A DNA stretch of 64,000 nucleotides from EB88 sp965199135 (GCA_965199135.1 OZ240685.1:124001-188000); one strand, 5' to 3'; positions 1-7,960 are shown, counted from the stretch's first letter. The notes: generated by a model from the sequence alone, not told the origin. Numbers and translations are program-made.

Positions 1-1160
1 TTCCAGGCGAGGGCAAGCCCGAGGTCATCATGATCTCCGGCCACGGCACGATCGAAACTGCGGTACGCGCCACCAAGCTGGGCGCGTTCGACTTCCTCGA
101 AAAGCCGCTTTCGCTCGAACGCACCCTGATCACGATCAAGAATGCGGTCGACAAGCGGCAGCTGCGCGCCGACAACCGCGAGCTGAAGCAGCAGCTCACC
201 GGTGGCACCTCGATCACCGGCAACAGCATCTCGGCCAAGGCACTTCGGCAACAGATCCGGCTGATGGCGCCCACCAATGGCCGCGTGCTGATCTTCGGCG
301 AGTCCGGCACCGGCAAGGAGCTGATCGCGCGCGCCATGCACGCGGAAAGTCTGCGCAGCGAGCGCATCTTTCTCGAGCTGAAGTGTGCGTCCATCCCGGA
401 AGACTTCATCGAGAGCGAGCTCTTTGGCCACCGCAACGGCGCCGTCCCCGGCGCGCCACCAGAGAAGCGTGGGACCTTTGAGCGCGCGGATGGCGGGACG
501 CTGCTGCTTGACGAGATCGGCGACATGAGCCTGAAGACGCAGGCCAAGGTGCTGCGCGCGCTCGACGAGCAGAGCTTTACCCCGCTCGGCGGCCGCGAAC
601 CCCTGCAGGTCGACGTGCGCGTCATCGCGACCACCAACAAGAACCTCGAGGAAGAGATCGCGCACGGCAACTTCCGCGAGGACCTCTTCTACCGGCTCAA
701 CGTGATCCCCTTCTTCGTGCCGCCACTGCGGGAGCGCCGCGAGGATATTCCGCCCCTGGTCAACGGCTTTCTCGCGGAGATCGGCCGCGAGTACGGGCGG
801 CCCCATGTCGAGATCACAGCCGATGCGGTCGAGGTGATGAAGGGCTATGCGTGGCCGGGGAATGTGCGCGAGCTCAAAAACATCGTCGAGCGTCTCCTGA
901 TCCTGAATCCACACGTCCAGCGGATCGAGCGCAAGCAGCTGCCGGCCCTGATGATGCGGGCAAGCAGCCGCACCGGGGGCGCCGCCGAGGAGTTTGCCTC
1001 GCTGCAGCAGGCGCGCGAAGCCTACGAGCGGGAGTTCATCCTCAAGAAAATCGACGAGTGCCACGGCAACATGAGCCGGGCCGCCGAGTCGCTCGGGCTC
1101 GAACGCAGCCACCTGTACCGGAAGATGCGGGCACTCGGTGTGCCGGTACGCGAGAGCTGA
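1..1160 (+). CDS. Sigma-54-dependent response regulator, NtrC/NtrX type (5' end outside window)
   Basis: The gene runs in from the left edge; the in-frame reading begins at base 3 inside the receiver domain (MISGHGTIETAV, then FLEKPLS, which holds the receiver's conserved Lys). An AAA+ sigma-54-interaction domain follows, with Walker A GESGTGKE, Walker B GGTLLLDEIGDM and the R-finger region FREDLFYRLNVIPF. The C-terminal Fis-type helix-turn-helix is near NMSRAAESLGLERSHLYRKM. The family takes a phosphate from a sensor kinase, binds enhancer DNA and remodels sigma-54 RNA polymerase. The loop that normally reads GAFTGA and touches sigma-54 reads GAVPGA here (bases 438-455). The cognate kinase is probably upstream, outside the window. 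Family call is sure; targets are unknown. Confidence 0.95.
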   Translation, partial: PGEGKPEVIMISGHGTIETAVRATKLGAFDFLEKPLSLERTLITIKNAVDKRQLRADNRELKQQLTGGTSITGNSISAKALRQQIRLMAPTNGRVLIFGESGTGKELIARAMHAESLRSERIFLELKCASIPEDFIESELFGHRNGAVPGAPPEKRGTFERADGGTLLLDEIGDMSLKTQAKVLRALDEQSFTPLGGREPLQVDVRVIATTNKNLEEEIAHGNFREDLFYRLNVIPFFVPPLRERREDIPPLVNGFLAEIGREYGRPHVEITADAVEVMKGYAWPGNVRELKNIVERLLILNPHVQRIERKQLPALMMRASSRTGGAAEEFASLQQAREAYEREFILKKIDECHGNMSRAAESLGLERSHLYRKMRALGVPVRES

Positions 1161-1183
1161 GACTCTCCAGGCACAGAACGGAA

Positions 1184-1358
1184 CGGCCCGTCTTCCGACG
1201 GGACGGACAGCAAACGGCCCGTCTTCCGACGGGACGGACGGGAAACGGCCCGTCTTCCGACGGGACGGACAGGAAACGGCCCGTCTTCCGACGGGACGGA
1301 CAGGAAATGGCCCGTCTTCCGACGGGACGGACAGGAAACGGCCCGTCTTCCGACGGGC
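1184..1358. repeat. Six tandem copies of a 31-bp unit, each a perfect hairpin
   Basis: Copies start at 1184, 1215, 1246, 1277, 1308 and 1339, exactly 31 bp apart; the last is cut short. Each holds the inverted repeat CCCGTC-TTCC-GACGGG (6-bp stem, 4-nt loop). The last copy extends to an 8-bp stem, GGCCCGTC-TTCC-GACGGGCC. Linkers differ at only one or two bases, so the array was amplified recently or is homogenised. As 31 is not a multiple of three, every copy shifts frame, which argues against coding. Read on the minus strand the loops become GGAA, a GNRA tetraloop. The array begins 23 nt after the regulator's stop codon and has no T-run after it. Confidence 0.9.
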
Positions 1359-1682
1359 CTTGGAGGCAGCGGTATGTGTGGGAGCCAGTGAGGATTGGGG
1401 GACAGTGTTCGCCGGAGCGAACCTGGTCTTGAAGGTGGTACCGGGAAGAAAACTGGACGCTGCCCCAGTCGATGACCCGAGTATAAGCCGCCTCGGAACG
1501 ACAGATCACACCTTTACGTTAGAAGTTGAGGAAAACCCCATCTTCCTCGCAAGTGTCCTGGAACGAGACACTTGCACCATGACCTTTGTAACGGAGCTCC
1601 CCTGAAGGAAGCATTTCCGCAGAGGCCGCTCTGCGACCTTCCGGCCACCTTTGCGGAATGCGCTCCGTCTGTCGGCTCATCT
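1359..1682. other. Intergenic region with several inverted repeats, no gene seen
   Basis: No reading frame here looks like a protein. Visible structures are GTTCGC-CGGA-GCGAAC (1407-1422), AAGTGTC..GACACTT (1551-1573), and CGCAGAG-GCCG-CTCTGCG (1618-1635), which lies inside a bulged outer stem (1611-1621 with 1652-1661). The last set is just past the stop of the leftward alpha-galactosidase gene and may end its transcript, though no T-run follows on that strand. Confidence 0.5.
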
Positions 1683-3056
1683 CTAGTCAACCCGAAACAG
1701 CTGTGATCCATGGGGCAGAAGCGTCCCGGTCAGTTGGGTGGCCCGGCCGATATCCTGGCTCTGCCAGAGGTCGCGGACCCGGTGATCCTTGCCGCCCATG
1801 CTGAGCTGCTTCCAGTCGTAGCTGTAGGTCGCAGGCGTGTTGCCGAGGTTGAAGATCGCATAGTAACTGCCCTTTTTCATACCGTCGGCTGCCGGTGCAT
1901 CGGCCTTCCACACGACGATCGATCCATCCACCAGCAGCTCCTTGTTGTTGGAGGAGTGCTGGTCGACCGCGAGGACCTCTCGGTTGGTGAGAAGCGACTC
2001 GGTAAAGGAGTCGAGCTGCATAAGGTTGGCGCCGAGAATGAGGGGTGAACGCGCGATTGACCAAAGGGTGATCAGGGTCCGTGTCTCGTCGAAGTTCAAC
2101 CGCGACAGCCGTGGCTGGCCCCAACCCGGGCGTGGCCCCAGGTAGCCGATCGGCAGCATGTCGGCGTCGGGCCAGTGGCCTACCTGTTGGTATTGCATCC
2201 AGTTGGCCAGCACGCCGAACTGGTTCCGCACCGTCTGCGGAAAGCCCTGGATTGCCGGGTCGCTCCAGATATCCCACACATCATCCGAGATCCGCCACAT
2301 CTGCGCGTACTTGTCGAGATCCGGGCCAGCCGTCAGCGGTGTCGGACCGGGCGAAAGGCTCAGCACGATCGGACGGCCGCTCTTTGCGATCGCCGCGCTG
2401 ATCATGTGGATTTCATGCTGGTCATACGGCTTCGAGATGCAGTCGACCTTGAGGAAGTCCACACCCCAGCCGGCGTAGAGCTTCAGCAGTGAGTCGTAGT
2501 AGGCCTGCCCTGCCGGGGTGTCCTTGATGCCATAGTTGTCCGGGTTCCACTTGCAGGTGTCCGCGGTATCGGCAGCATCGGCAGCGTGAAAGGTGCTGTC
2601 TGCGATCGCGTCATTTTTCCTCACGGCCTCCTTGGGAATGCCGCGAATGATGTGAATCCCGAAAGAGAGCCCGAGCGTATGCGCGTAGTCGGCGAGTCCG
2701 GAGAGTCCATCCGGAAAGCGGCCCTGCGCCGGTGTATAGCGCCCGTTCGCGTCCATGGTGTAACCCTGGTCGCCGTTCTTTGTGCCTGCATTCTCCGGGT
2801 GGGCGAGGTACCAGCCCTCGTCAACAACGACATACTTCCAGCCGACCGGCTGCAGGTTGTCGTGAAACCAATCCACGTTGTGCTTCCACTCCTCGGCCGT
2901 GATCGAGAGGCCGTAGGAGTCCCAGCTATTCCAACCAAGCGGCGGCGTGCCGGCGAGCGCGGCGGAGCTGTTCTTGTCCGGGGAAGCGGCGTGCAGTGCG
3001 GTGACCAGCAGAAGGGGAGCAAGGCAGAGGCCGGAAAGGCGAACCAGTCGATGCAT
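1683..3056 (-). CDS. Alpha-galactosidase, glycoside hydrolase family 27, secreted
   Basis: A 457-residue protein with a Sec signal peptide (hydrophobic residues about 8-24). Residues 38-90 carry the GH27 opening (PPLGWNSWDSYG, VVVDEGW). The retaining nucleophile is probably Asp205 in FLKVDC, and the acid/base lies in WRISDD (about 258-259). The family removes terminal alpha-galactosyl residues from oligosaccharides and plant polymers; a periplasmic or extracellular site is expected. A minus-strand TAGACT box (3084-3089) and AGGAGAA upstream of the ATG give it a normal leadered mRNA. It is divergent from ispD. Related GH27 specificities (alpha-N-acetylgalactosaminidase, beta-L-arabinopyranosidase) cannot be excluded. 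Confidence 0.9.
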   Translation of the reverse strand: MHRLVRLSGLCLAPLLLVTALHAASPDKNSSAALAGTPPLGWNSWDSYGLSITAEEWKHNVDWFHDNLQPVGWKYVVVDEGWYLAHPENAGTKNGDQGYTMDANGRYTPAQGRFPDGLSGLADYAHTLGLSFGIHIIRGIPKEAVRKNDAIADSTFHAADAADTADTCKWNPDNYGIKDTPAGQAYYDSLLKLYAGWGVDFLKVDCISKPYDQHEIHMISAAIAKSGRPIVLSLSPGPTPLTAGPDLDKYAQMWRISDDVWDIWSDPAIQGFPQTVRNQFGVLANWMQYQQVGHWPDADMLPIGYLGPRPGWGQPRLSRLNFDETRTLITLWSIARSPLILGANLMQLDSFTESLLTNREVLAVDQHSSNNKELLVDGSIVVWKADAPAADGMKKGSYYAIFNLGNTPATYSYDWKQLSMGGKDHRVRDLWQSQDIGRATQLTGTLLPHGSQLFRVD

Positions 3057-3083
3057 GGGGTTAGCGAAGTTCTCCTGCGCTCC

Positions 3084-3109
3084 AGTCTAAAGCCGGTAGG
3101 CGCTATACT
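3084..3109. promoter_or_regulatory. Overlapping divergent promoters of the alpha-galactosidase gene and ispD
   Basis: TAGACT reads leftward at 3084-3089 and TATACT rightward at 3104-3109. With a 17-bp spacer each promoter's -35 region falls on the other's -10. TATACT ends 9 nt before the ispD ATG. The -35 boxes are not recognisable. Confidence 0.5.
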
Positions 3110-3118
3110 TGGGCGTTC

Positions 3119-3859
3119 ATGGCAGCAGTCTACGCAATCGTTCCCGCGGCCGGCCTCGGCACGCGCATGCAGGGGCCGGCCGGCGCCGCGCCCAAACAGT
3201 TCCTCCACCTCGCCGGTAAGCCGATCCTGATCCACAGCCTTCTCGCCTTCGCCACGGTTGCTGGCATCGAGGGGGTCTGGATCGCGGTGCGGCCGGGTGA
3301 GCAGGATCGTCTGCGCGCGCTGCTCGAGACCCATGCCGCGGAGCTTCCCCCCTCGCTGCCGCTGCACATTGTCGAAGGGGGCGATACCCGGCAGGAAAGT
3401 GTCAGCCGGGCCCTTGCGCTGATCCACTGCGACGACGACGACGTGGTGCTGGTGCACGATGCTGTGCGGCCCCTTGTCGAGCCTGCGGCCATTGAGCGGA
3501 CGGTCGCTGCTGTGGAGCGGCAGGGCGCCGCAATCGTGGCCCTGGCCGCAGTCGACACGATCAAACAGGTCGAGCGAACTGCACACGGAGCACTGGTCAC
3601 CGCGACCATCCCCCGCGAGAACATCGTGCAGGCCCAGACCCCGCAGGGTGCGCGTGCCGGGCTGCTGCGGCGAGCCTTCCGCGAGGCGGAAGCCGATGAG
3701 TTCCGCGGCACCGATGAAGCGAGCCTTCTTGAGCGCGCGGGCATCCCTGTGGCAGCCGTCCCCGGCGCAGCCAGCAATCTCAAAATCACACAGGCAGGCG
3801 ACCTGCCGTTGGCGGAGTGGTATCTCGCCCAGCGCGCAGGTACAGGAGCGACACGATGA
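3119..3859 (+). CDS. ispD: 2-C-methyl-D-erythritol 4-phosphate cytidylyltransferase
   Basis: A 246-residue enzyme of the non-mevalonate (MEP) isoprenoid pathway that joins CMP from CTP to MEP in the cytoplasm. The N-terminal nucleotide-binding signature is IVPAAGLGTRM followed by PKQF (residues 5-25). VLVHDAVRPLV (about 114) and the C-terminal region TDEASLLERAG..V..V.G...N.KIT are also typical. Length is normal. The ATG lies 9 nt after a TATACT box, so the mRNA should have almost no leader and no Shine-Dalgarno site. The TGA overlaps the ispF ATG as ATGA, so the two consecutive-pathway genes are probably translationally coupled. Confidence 0.97.
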   Translation: MAAVYAIVPAAGLGTRMQGPAGAAPKQFLHLAGKPILIHSLLAFATVAGIEGVWIAVRPGEQDRLRALLETHAAELPPSLPLHIVEGGDTRQESVSRALALIHCDDDDVVLVHDAVRPLVEPAAIERTVAAVERQGAAIVALAAVDTIKQVERTAHGALVTATIPRENIVQAQTPQGARAGLLRRAFREAEADEFRGTDEASLLERAGIPVAAVPGAASNLKITQAGDLPLAEWYLAQRAGTGATR

Positions 3860-4476
3860 GCATGCGCATTGGACACGGATTTGACTCGCACGCCTTCAAA
3901 GCCGGGGTTCCTCTCCGTATCGGCGGCCTCGACATTGATCACCCGGAGGGCCTTGCCGGCCACTCAGACGGGGACGTCCTTCTCCACGCCCTCACCGATG
4001 CCTTGCTAGGCGCCGTTGCCGCCGGCGATATCGGCACGTTCTTCCCACCGAGCGACCAACGATGGAAAGACGCCGAGTCGTCGATCTTTCTGAACCTGGC
4101 GCTTGAAGAGATCCAGCACGCCGGCTACCGGATCATGAACGTGGACTGCACGCTCGTGATGGCCGCGCCCAAGATTTCGCCGATCGCCGGCGAGATGCGC
4201 GAGCGTGTCGCCATCCTGCTCGATGTTCTGCCCAAACTCGTCAGCATCAAGGCCAAGACGCCCGAGGGCCTTGGTCTTGATCACGTCGCGCAGGCCCATG
4301 CCGTGGTGCTGCTCGAGCGCGTCGAGGATCCCTCCGAGCTGAAGACCATGACCGAGGTGATCGAGTCGCAGCGGCAGCTGGAAGACGTCGTGCGCGACCT
4401 GGTCAGCGAAGTACATCGCGGGGAACAGACACGACGGACGGTCGTTCCGGTCTTTGATACCGAGGACATCACCTAA
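3856..4476 (+). CDS. ispF: 2-C-methyl-D-erythritol 2,4-cyclodiphosphate synthase with C-terminal extension
   Basis: Forms the cyclic diphosphate of the MEP pathway from the CDP-ME 2-phosphate intermediate. The start RIGHGFDSHAF supplies the metal-binding Asp and His; GHSDGDVLLHALTDALLGA follows. The ATG at 3856 has AGGAG at 3844-3848 and overlaps the ispD stop; it gives 206 residues. IspF is usually about 160 residues and ends near the position of AHAVVLLERV. Here about 45 more, charged and helix-like residues follow (ELKTMTEVIESQRQLEDV onward). Core function is sure; the tail's role is unknown. ispE is not in the window. Confidence 0.97.
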   Translation: MSMRIGHGFDSHAFKAGVPLRIGGLDIDHPEGLAGHSDGDVLLHALTDALLGAVAAGDIGTFFPPSDQRWKDAESSIFLNLALEEIQHAGYRIMNVDCTLVMAAPKISPIAGEMRERVAILLDVLPKLVSIKAKTPEGLGLDHVAQAHAVVLLERVEDPSELKTMTEVIESQRQLEDVVRDLVSEVHRGEQTRRTVVPVFDTEDIT

Positions 4477-4503
4477 ACCGCCTGCAGGGGCTAGCGGCCA
4501 TTG

Positions 4504-4626
4504 TGGCAAGCCTTCTTGGTGCCCGGAGCTCGGCGGTCTATTGCTCCCGGTGGTGGCGGCAAAGTCAGTGCCGCCCCCCGGGAAGGCCCACCTCCTTCGC
4601 GATGGAGGCACCAGGAAGACACGCCA
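4504..4626. repeat. Large imperfect palindrome / multi-branched hairpin element
   Basis: Bases 4504-4523 (TGGCAAGCCTTCTTGGTGCC) pair imperfectly with 4607-4626. Inside are GGAGC (4525-4529) with GCTCC (4543-4547), a strong stem GGCGGCA (4555-4561) with TGCCGCC (4569-4575) flanked by CCCGG/CCGGG, and CCTCC (4591-4595) with GGAGG (4604-4608). It starts 28 nt after the ispF stop. It could be a terminator-like RNA structure or a palindromic mobile repeat. There is no T-run and no matching copy in the window. Confidence 0.55.
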
Positions 4627-4668
4627 CAGGTGCTCGCCCGCCACGCAGGCGAGTCTCCGAGCCTGCGG

Positions 4669-4674
4669 TACACT
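4669..4674 (+). promoter_or_regulatory. -10 box (TACACT) for a leaderless mRNA
   Basis: TACACT ends 6 nt before the ATG at 4681, so transcription would begin at or beside the start codon. There is no Shine-Dalgarno sequence. Confidence 0.5.
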
Positions 4675-4680
4675 CGCCCC

Positions 4681-6519
4681 ATGTCTGTACGTGCGCTCGC
4701 ACTCACCCTCCTGGCTGCTTCCCTCCCCTTACATGCACAAACGAAATCGGAATGGGCGACGCCTGCCGAGGCGAGCGACTATCGCCTGACGCCGGACTAC
4801 CCGGCCACCATGACCTATCTCCGGCGCATTGCGGCAGCGGTTCCGGGACAGGTGCAGATCCAGCCCTTCGGCAAGACCGGCGAAGGACGCGAGCTTGATC
4901 TCGTGATTGCGTCGAAGGATGGCGTCTTCGACCCTGCCCGGCTCCACGCGATGAAGCGCCCGATTGTGCTGGTGCAGAACTGCATCCATGCCGGCGAGAT
5001 GGACGGCAAGGATGCGTCGATGGCCTTGCTGCGCGACATGGTGATCACGAAGACACAGGCGGCACTGCTTGACCGCGCGGTGTTTGTGTTCATCCCGGTC
5101 TACAACGCGGATGGCTTCGCGGATCTCTCGCCATACAACCGCATCAACCAGAACGGGCCGGAGCTGATGGGCTGGCGCGCGAACGGGACCAACCTCAATC
5201 TCAACCGCGACTACCTCAAGGCCGAGGCGCCGGAGACGCGCGCCTTCTGGCCCATGTTCGAGAAGTGGAAGCCGGACTTCTTTGTCGACGATCACGTGAC
5301 CGACGGCGCGGATTTTCAGTACGACGTGACGTTCACGATCGATCACGGACCGGACGTGGACCCAGCGCAGGCTGCCTGGATCACGAACACGGTCACGCCG
5401 GAGCTGGTCGACAGCGTCGACCGCGTAAAGGGCCATCTTGCATCGCCGACGTACATCGAGCTGGTGGACGAGAACAATCCCGGCAAGGGTCTCGCGTACT
5501 TCCCGGACCCGCCACGCTACTCGACAGGCTCGATGGTGCTCGAGAACCGGCCGGGCATGCTGGTCGAAATGCACATGCTCAAGAGCTACCGCACGCGCGT
5601 GACCGGCAACTATGCCGTGCTGGCAGCGCTGCTGCACGTCGTCAATCGCGATGCCGACAAGCTCATTGCGATGAATGCAGCGGCAGACCAGAAGGCAGCG
5701 CAGGCAGGCATGGGTGGGCAGTCGATGCCGCTGGCGCTTGCCTGGAACGGCGATACGACGCCCTTCCAGTTCGCCGGCTACAAGTACACGCTCTCGCAGA
5801 GCCCGATCTCGGGCGGCCCAATGGTGACGTACTCCCACACGCCGCAGATGTACCAGCTGGAGGCACAGACCGGCGTGCGCTCGGCTGCGCAGATCGTGCC
5901 GCCCGCGGCATACATCATCCCCGTGCAGTGGCGGAGCATTATCGACGTGCTCCGGGTGCATGGCGTCGCCCTGCAGAGCCTGACGTCCGACTGGACTGGC
6001 ACCGTTGAGCAGTACACCTGCAGCGGCATGCAGTGGCAGCAGCCTCCGTTTGAGGGACGCCACCCGATGTTTGCGGGTGAGGCTCCCCCGGAGAAAGGGG
6101 GCAAGTTCGGCGTCTGCCGTCCCGCGGAGGCGCAGGTCAGCTACCCTGCGGGTTCCGTGGTGGTGCAGTTGAACCAGCCGTTGAGCAAGGTGGCGATCCA
6201 GTGGCTGGAACCGGTCGCCCCGGATTCCGCGATGGCGTGGGGCTTTTTCGACACGATCTTCGAGCAGAAGGAATATGGCGAGCCCTACGTCGTCGAGAAG
6301 CTCGCCGCGTCGATGCTGGCCACGGACCCTCTCCTGAAGGCGGAGTTCGATGCCAGGGTGGCAGACGATCCCGCGTTCGCCAAGAGCCCGCAGCAGCGGC
6401 TGAACTTCTTCTACCAGCACTCGCCGTACTACACCGCGAACCATGTGGGGGTGTACCCGGTAGGGCTGCTCAAGTCAACCTCGGGAATGCCACTCGACAC
6501 AGCGCGGGCGACTCGCTGA
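4681..6519 (+). CDS. Secreted M14-family zinc carboxypeptidase
   Basis: A 612-residue protein with a signal peptide (MSVRALALTLLAASLPLHAQ). The M14 zinc motif HxxE is in CIHAGEMDGKD (His103, Glu106); the third zinc ligand is probably the His in DDHVTDG (about 205), and the catalytic Glu is in NRPGMLVEMHML (about 296). NLNRDYLKAEAPETRAF is typical of peptidase M14. About 280 further residues without a recognised domain follow. It should cut C-terminal residues from peptides in the periplasm or outside. The frame stays open upstream to 4501 but runs through the palindrome; ATG 4681 starts the signal peptide and follows a -10 box. Confidence 0.9.
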   Translation: MSVRALALTLLAASLPLHAQTKSEWATPAEASDYRLTPDYPATMTYLRRIAAAVPGQVQIQPFGKTGEGRELDLVIASKDGVFDPARLHAMKRPIVLVQNCIHAGEMDGKDASMALLRDMVITKTQAALLDRAVFVFIPVYNADGFADLSPYNRINQNGPELMGWRANGTNLNLNRDYLKAEAPETRAFWPMFEKWKPDFFVDDHVTDGADFQYDVTFTIDHGPDVDPAQAAWITNTVTPELVDSVDRVKGHLASPTYIELVDENNPGKGLAYFPDPPRYSTGSMVLENRPGMLVEMHMLKSYRTRVTGNYAVLAALLHVVNRDADKLIAMNAAADQKAAQAGMGGQSMPLALAWNGDTTPFQFAGYKYTLSQSPISGGPMVTYSHTPQMYQLEAQTGVRSAAQIVPPAAYIIPVQWRSIIDVLRVHGVALQSLTSDWTGTVEQYTCSGMQWQQPPFEGRHPMFAGEAPPEKGGKFGVCRPAEAQVSYPAGSVVVQLNQPLSKVAIQWLEPVAPDSAMAWGFFDTIFEQKEYGEPYVVEKLAASMLATDPLLKAEFDARVADDPAFAKSPQQRLNFFYQHSPYYTANHVGVYPVGLLKSTSGMPLDTARATR

Positions 6520-7012
6520 GGTTTCAGCGAAACGACCTCGACATCGGCTTGCACCAAAGCGCTTCCCTTCCCCGGGCCAGGGCTTCGAGTCTGCTTCGCT
6601 ACGGCTGAACGGCCAGCAAGCGTCGGGAACGTTGCCGAGGATGCGACGGTGCGGGAGCATCGCGATGCGTGGGTGGATCAGTCGACGCAAGTGCGTTTCG
6701 CGGTACTGCTCCTATCCTCACCGCTTGAGCTTGCTCAATGAGTGCATTGGCCTGTCGTCATCAGTTCAGATAGGCGGCCCAAGGCACAGATCGGAAATCT
6801 TCGCGAAGTCAATGCCTGCTGGCTCAGGACCGTGCGGCGGCACCTGTCGGGAAGACTTCCGAGACGGGAATCGCTGCCTTATAGCAACGCGAGCCGATCT
6901 GAGCCCGGAGCAGGAAGGGACGTTCTCTAAAAGCCCTAGGTAACGGTGGGCACAGTTCCGCTTGGCACATTCCATCTTCCCCTTTTGTTCGCCTTTCAAG
7001 TACGCTCTCTCC
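6520..7012. other. Intergenic region, no supported gene
   Basis: About 490 bp. Short frames here lack protein-like composition or a ribosome-binding site. Small palindromes are seen: CGCTGA-GGTT-TCAGCG over the preceding stop (6514-6529), GCATCGCGATGC (6657-6668) and TTGAGC-TT-GCTCAA (6725-6738). None has a T-tail. Confidence 0.5.
7001..7006 (+). promoter_or_regulatory. -10 box (TACGCT) for a leaderless mRNA
   Basis: TACGCT ends 6 nt before the ATG at 7013; no Shine-Dalgarno sequence is present. Confidence 0.45.
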
Positions 7013-7246
7013 ATGAGCTTTCACGGCGCGCCGACCCGTCTGACTCTCCGCGTTCTCTGCAAGGGCTGCACCCGGCCCATTCCGGCTGGAGTGGTGTCCA
7101 TCCCGGACAATCCGGTTGCCATCCGTTGCCCTCTCTGCGGAGAACATCGGCAGTACCGGCCAGCTGAGATCCACGAGGGGCGGGTCGCGCTTCCAGCGGG
7201 GTCCGTCCGCCTCCATGCGCGGCGGCGAGACGGCTCGGCAGGCTAG
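7013..7246 (+). CDS. Small zinc-ribbon protein, function unknown
   Basis: A 77-residue protein with two Cys pairs, VLCKGCTRP and IRCPLCGEH, spaced as in a zinc ribbon. No signal peptide or membrane segment, so probably cytoplasmic. The frame is open upstream to 6962, but ATG 7013 gives a compact domain and sits 6 nt after a TACGCT box. It lies 48 bp before the TlpA-like gene, which has its own promoter. I do not recognise the family; a metal-binding or RNA/protein-contact role is guesswork. Confidence 0.6.
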   Translation: MSFHGAPTRLTLRVLCKGCTRPIPAGVVSIPDNPVAIRCPLCGEHRQYRPAEIHEGRVALPAGSVRLHARRRDGSAG

Positions 7247-7261
7247 CAGGGCCGACGGCTC

Positions 7262-7288
7262 TAAGATAGAACTGTCTCGTACAAGGAG
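7262..7288 (+). promoter_or_regulatory. Promoter -10 (TAAGAT) and Shine-Dalgarno of the TlpA-like gene
   Basis: TAAGAT at 7262-7267 is followed by AAGGAG at 7283-7288, 6 nt before a TTG codon at 7295. This fixes the unusual TTG start and predicts a leader of about 20 nt. Confidence 0.55.
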
Positions 7289-7294
7289 CTCCCG

Positions 7295-7960
7295 TTGGCC
7301 CGCAAAGCACTGGTTGTTGCAATGATCGTCGTCGCCGTTGGCCTGATCGTCTGGGCCGGGGTCACGAACTACCGCACGCGCCAGGCGCAGAAGGCTGCCG
7401 CCGCGATGCCCGGCACCCAGCTGGTGCTGACGCCCGACGGCGCTGCCACGCCGGCCCCGACGGGGTCGGCCGATGCCTCCTCCGGGATGCCACCGAGCCC
7501 CCTGCTCGGCAAGCCGGCCCCTGCTTTCAAGCTCCTCGACACCGACGGCAAGGAGGTCTCGCTCGAGAGCTACCGCGGGCGCCCGGTCCTGGTGAACTTC
7601 TGGGCGACCTGGTGTGGTCCCTGCAAGTACGAGATCCCCTGGCTGACCGCGCTCAAGACCAAGTACGCAGGGCAGGGCTTTGAGATCCTCGGCGTCTCCT
7701 CGGACCAGCTGGACACGGACGAGAAGGGCAAGGCCACGGAAGAGAAAGCAGCCATCCTCAAGGCCGCGAAGACGCTCCGGATCAACTACCCGGTGCTGAT
7801 CGGCGGGGACGCAATCACGCAGGAGTACGGTGGCATCGATCTCCTGCCGCAATCGTTCTACGTCGATCGTTCCGGCAAGGTCGTCGCGGTGATTACGGGC
7901 GCCGGATCGAAGGATGAGGCCGAGGCCGACATCCAGAAGGCAATCGGCAGTGGCGCGTAG
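7295..7960 (+). CDS. TlpA-like membrane-anchored thioredoxin
   Basis: A 221-residue protein. Residues about 5-22 are a membrane anchor or uncleaved signal; a Pro/Ala-rich linker leads to a redoxin domain whose active site is FWATWCGPCKYE (Cys107, Cys110). TlpA/ResA-type proteins reduce disulfides on the periplasmic side, often for cytochrome c maturation. Translation starts at TTG behind AAGGAG. The end overlaps the next gene by 11 nt, and that gene encodes a DsbD N-terminal domain, so the two probably act in one thiol-redox relay. The exact client is unknown. Confidence 0.92.
   Translation: MARKALVVAMIVVAVGLIVWAGVTNYRTRQAQKAAAAMPGTQLVLTPDGAATPAPTGSADASSGMPPSPLLGKPAPAFKLLDTDGKEVSLESYRGRPVLVNFWATWCGPCKYEIPWLTALKTKYAGQGFEILGVSSDQLDTDEKGKATEEKAAILKAAKTLRINYPVLIGGDAITQEYGGIDLLPQSFYVDRSGKVVAVITGAGSKDEAEADIQKAIGSGA

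Noticed and set aside
1184..1358. CRISPR array
   Set aside because: Units are contiguous, linkers are nearly identical rather than unique spacers, and no cas gene is present.
1138..1605. 155-codon plus-strand frame across the repeat array
   Set aside because: It is open only because the 31-bp repeat lacks stops; composition is repeat-driven and there is no ribosome-binding site.
4729..6444. 571-codon frame antisense to the M14 peptidase
   Set aside because: High-GC shadow frame; His/Arg/Val-rich product with no domain, while the plus strand encodes a clear M14 enzyme.
6632..6943. 103-codon frame in the gap after the M14 gene
   Set aside because: No ribosome-binding site, no promoter at the right distance, and no protein-like pattern.
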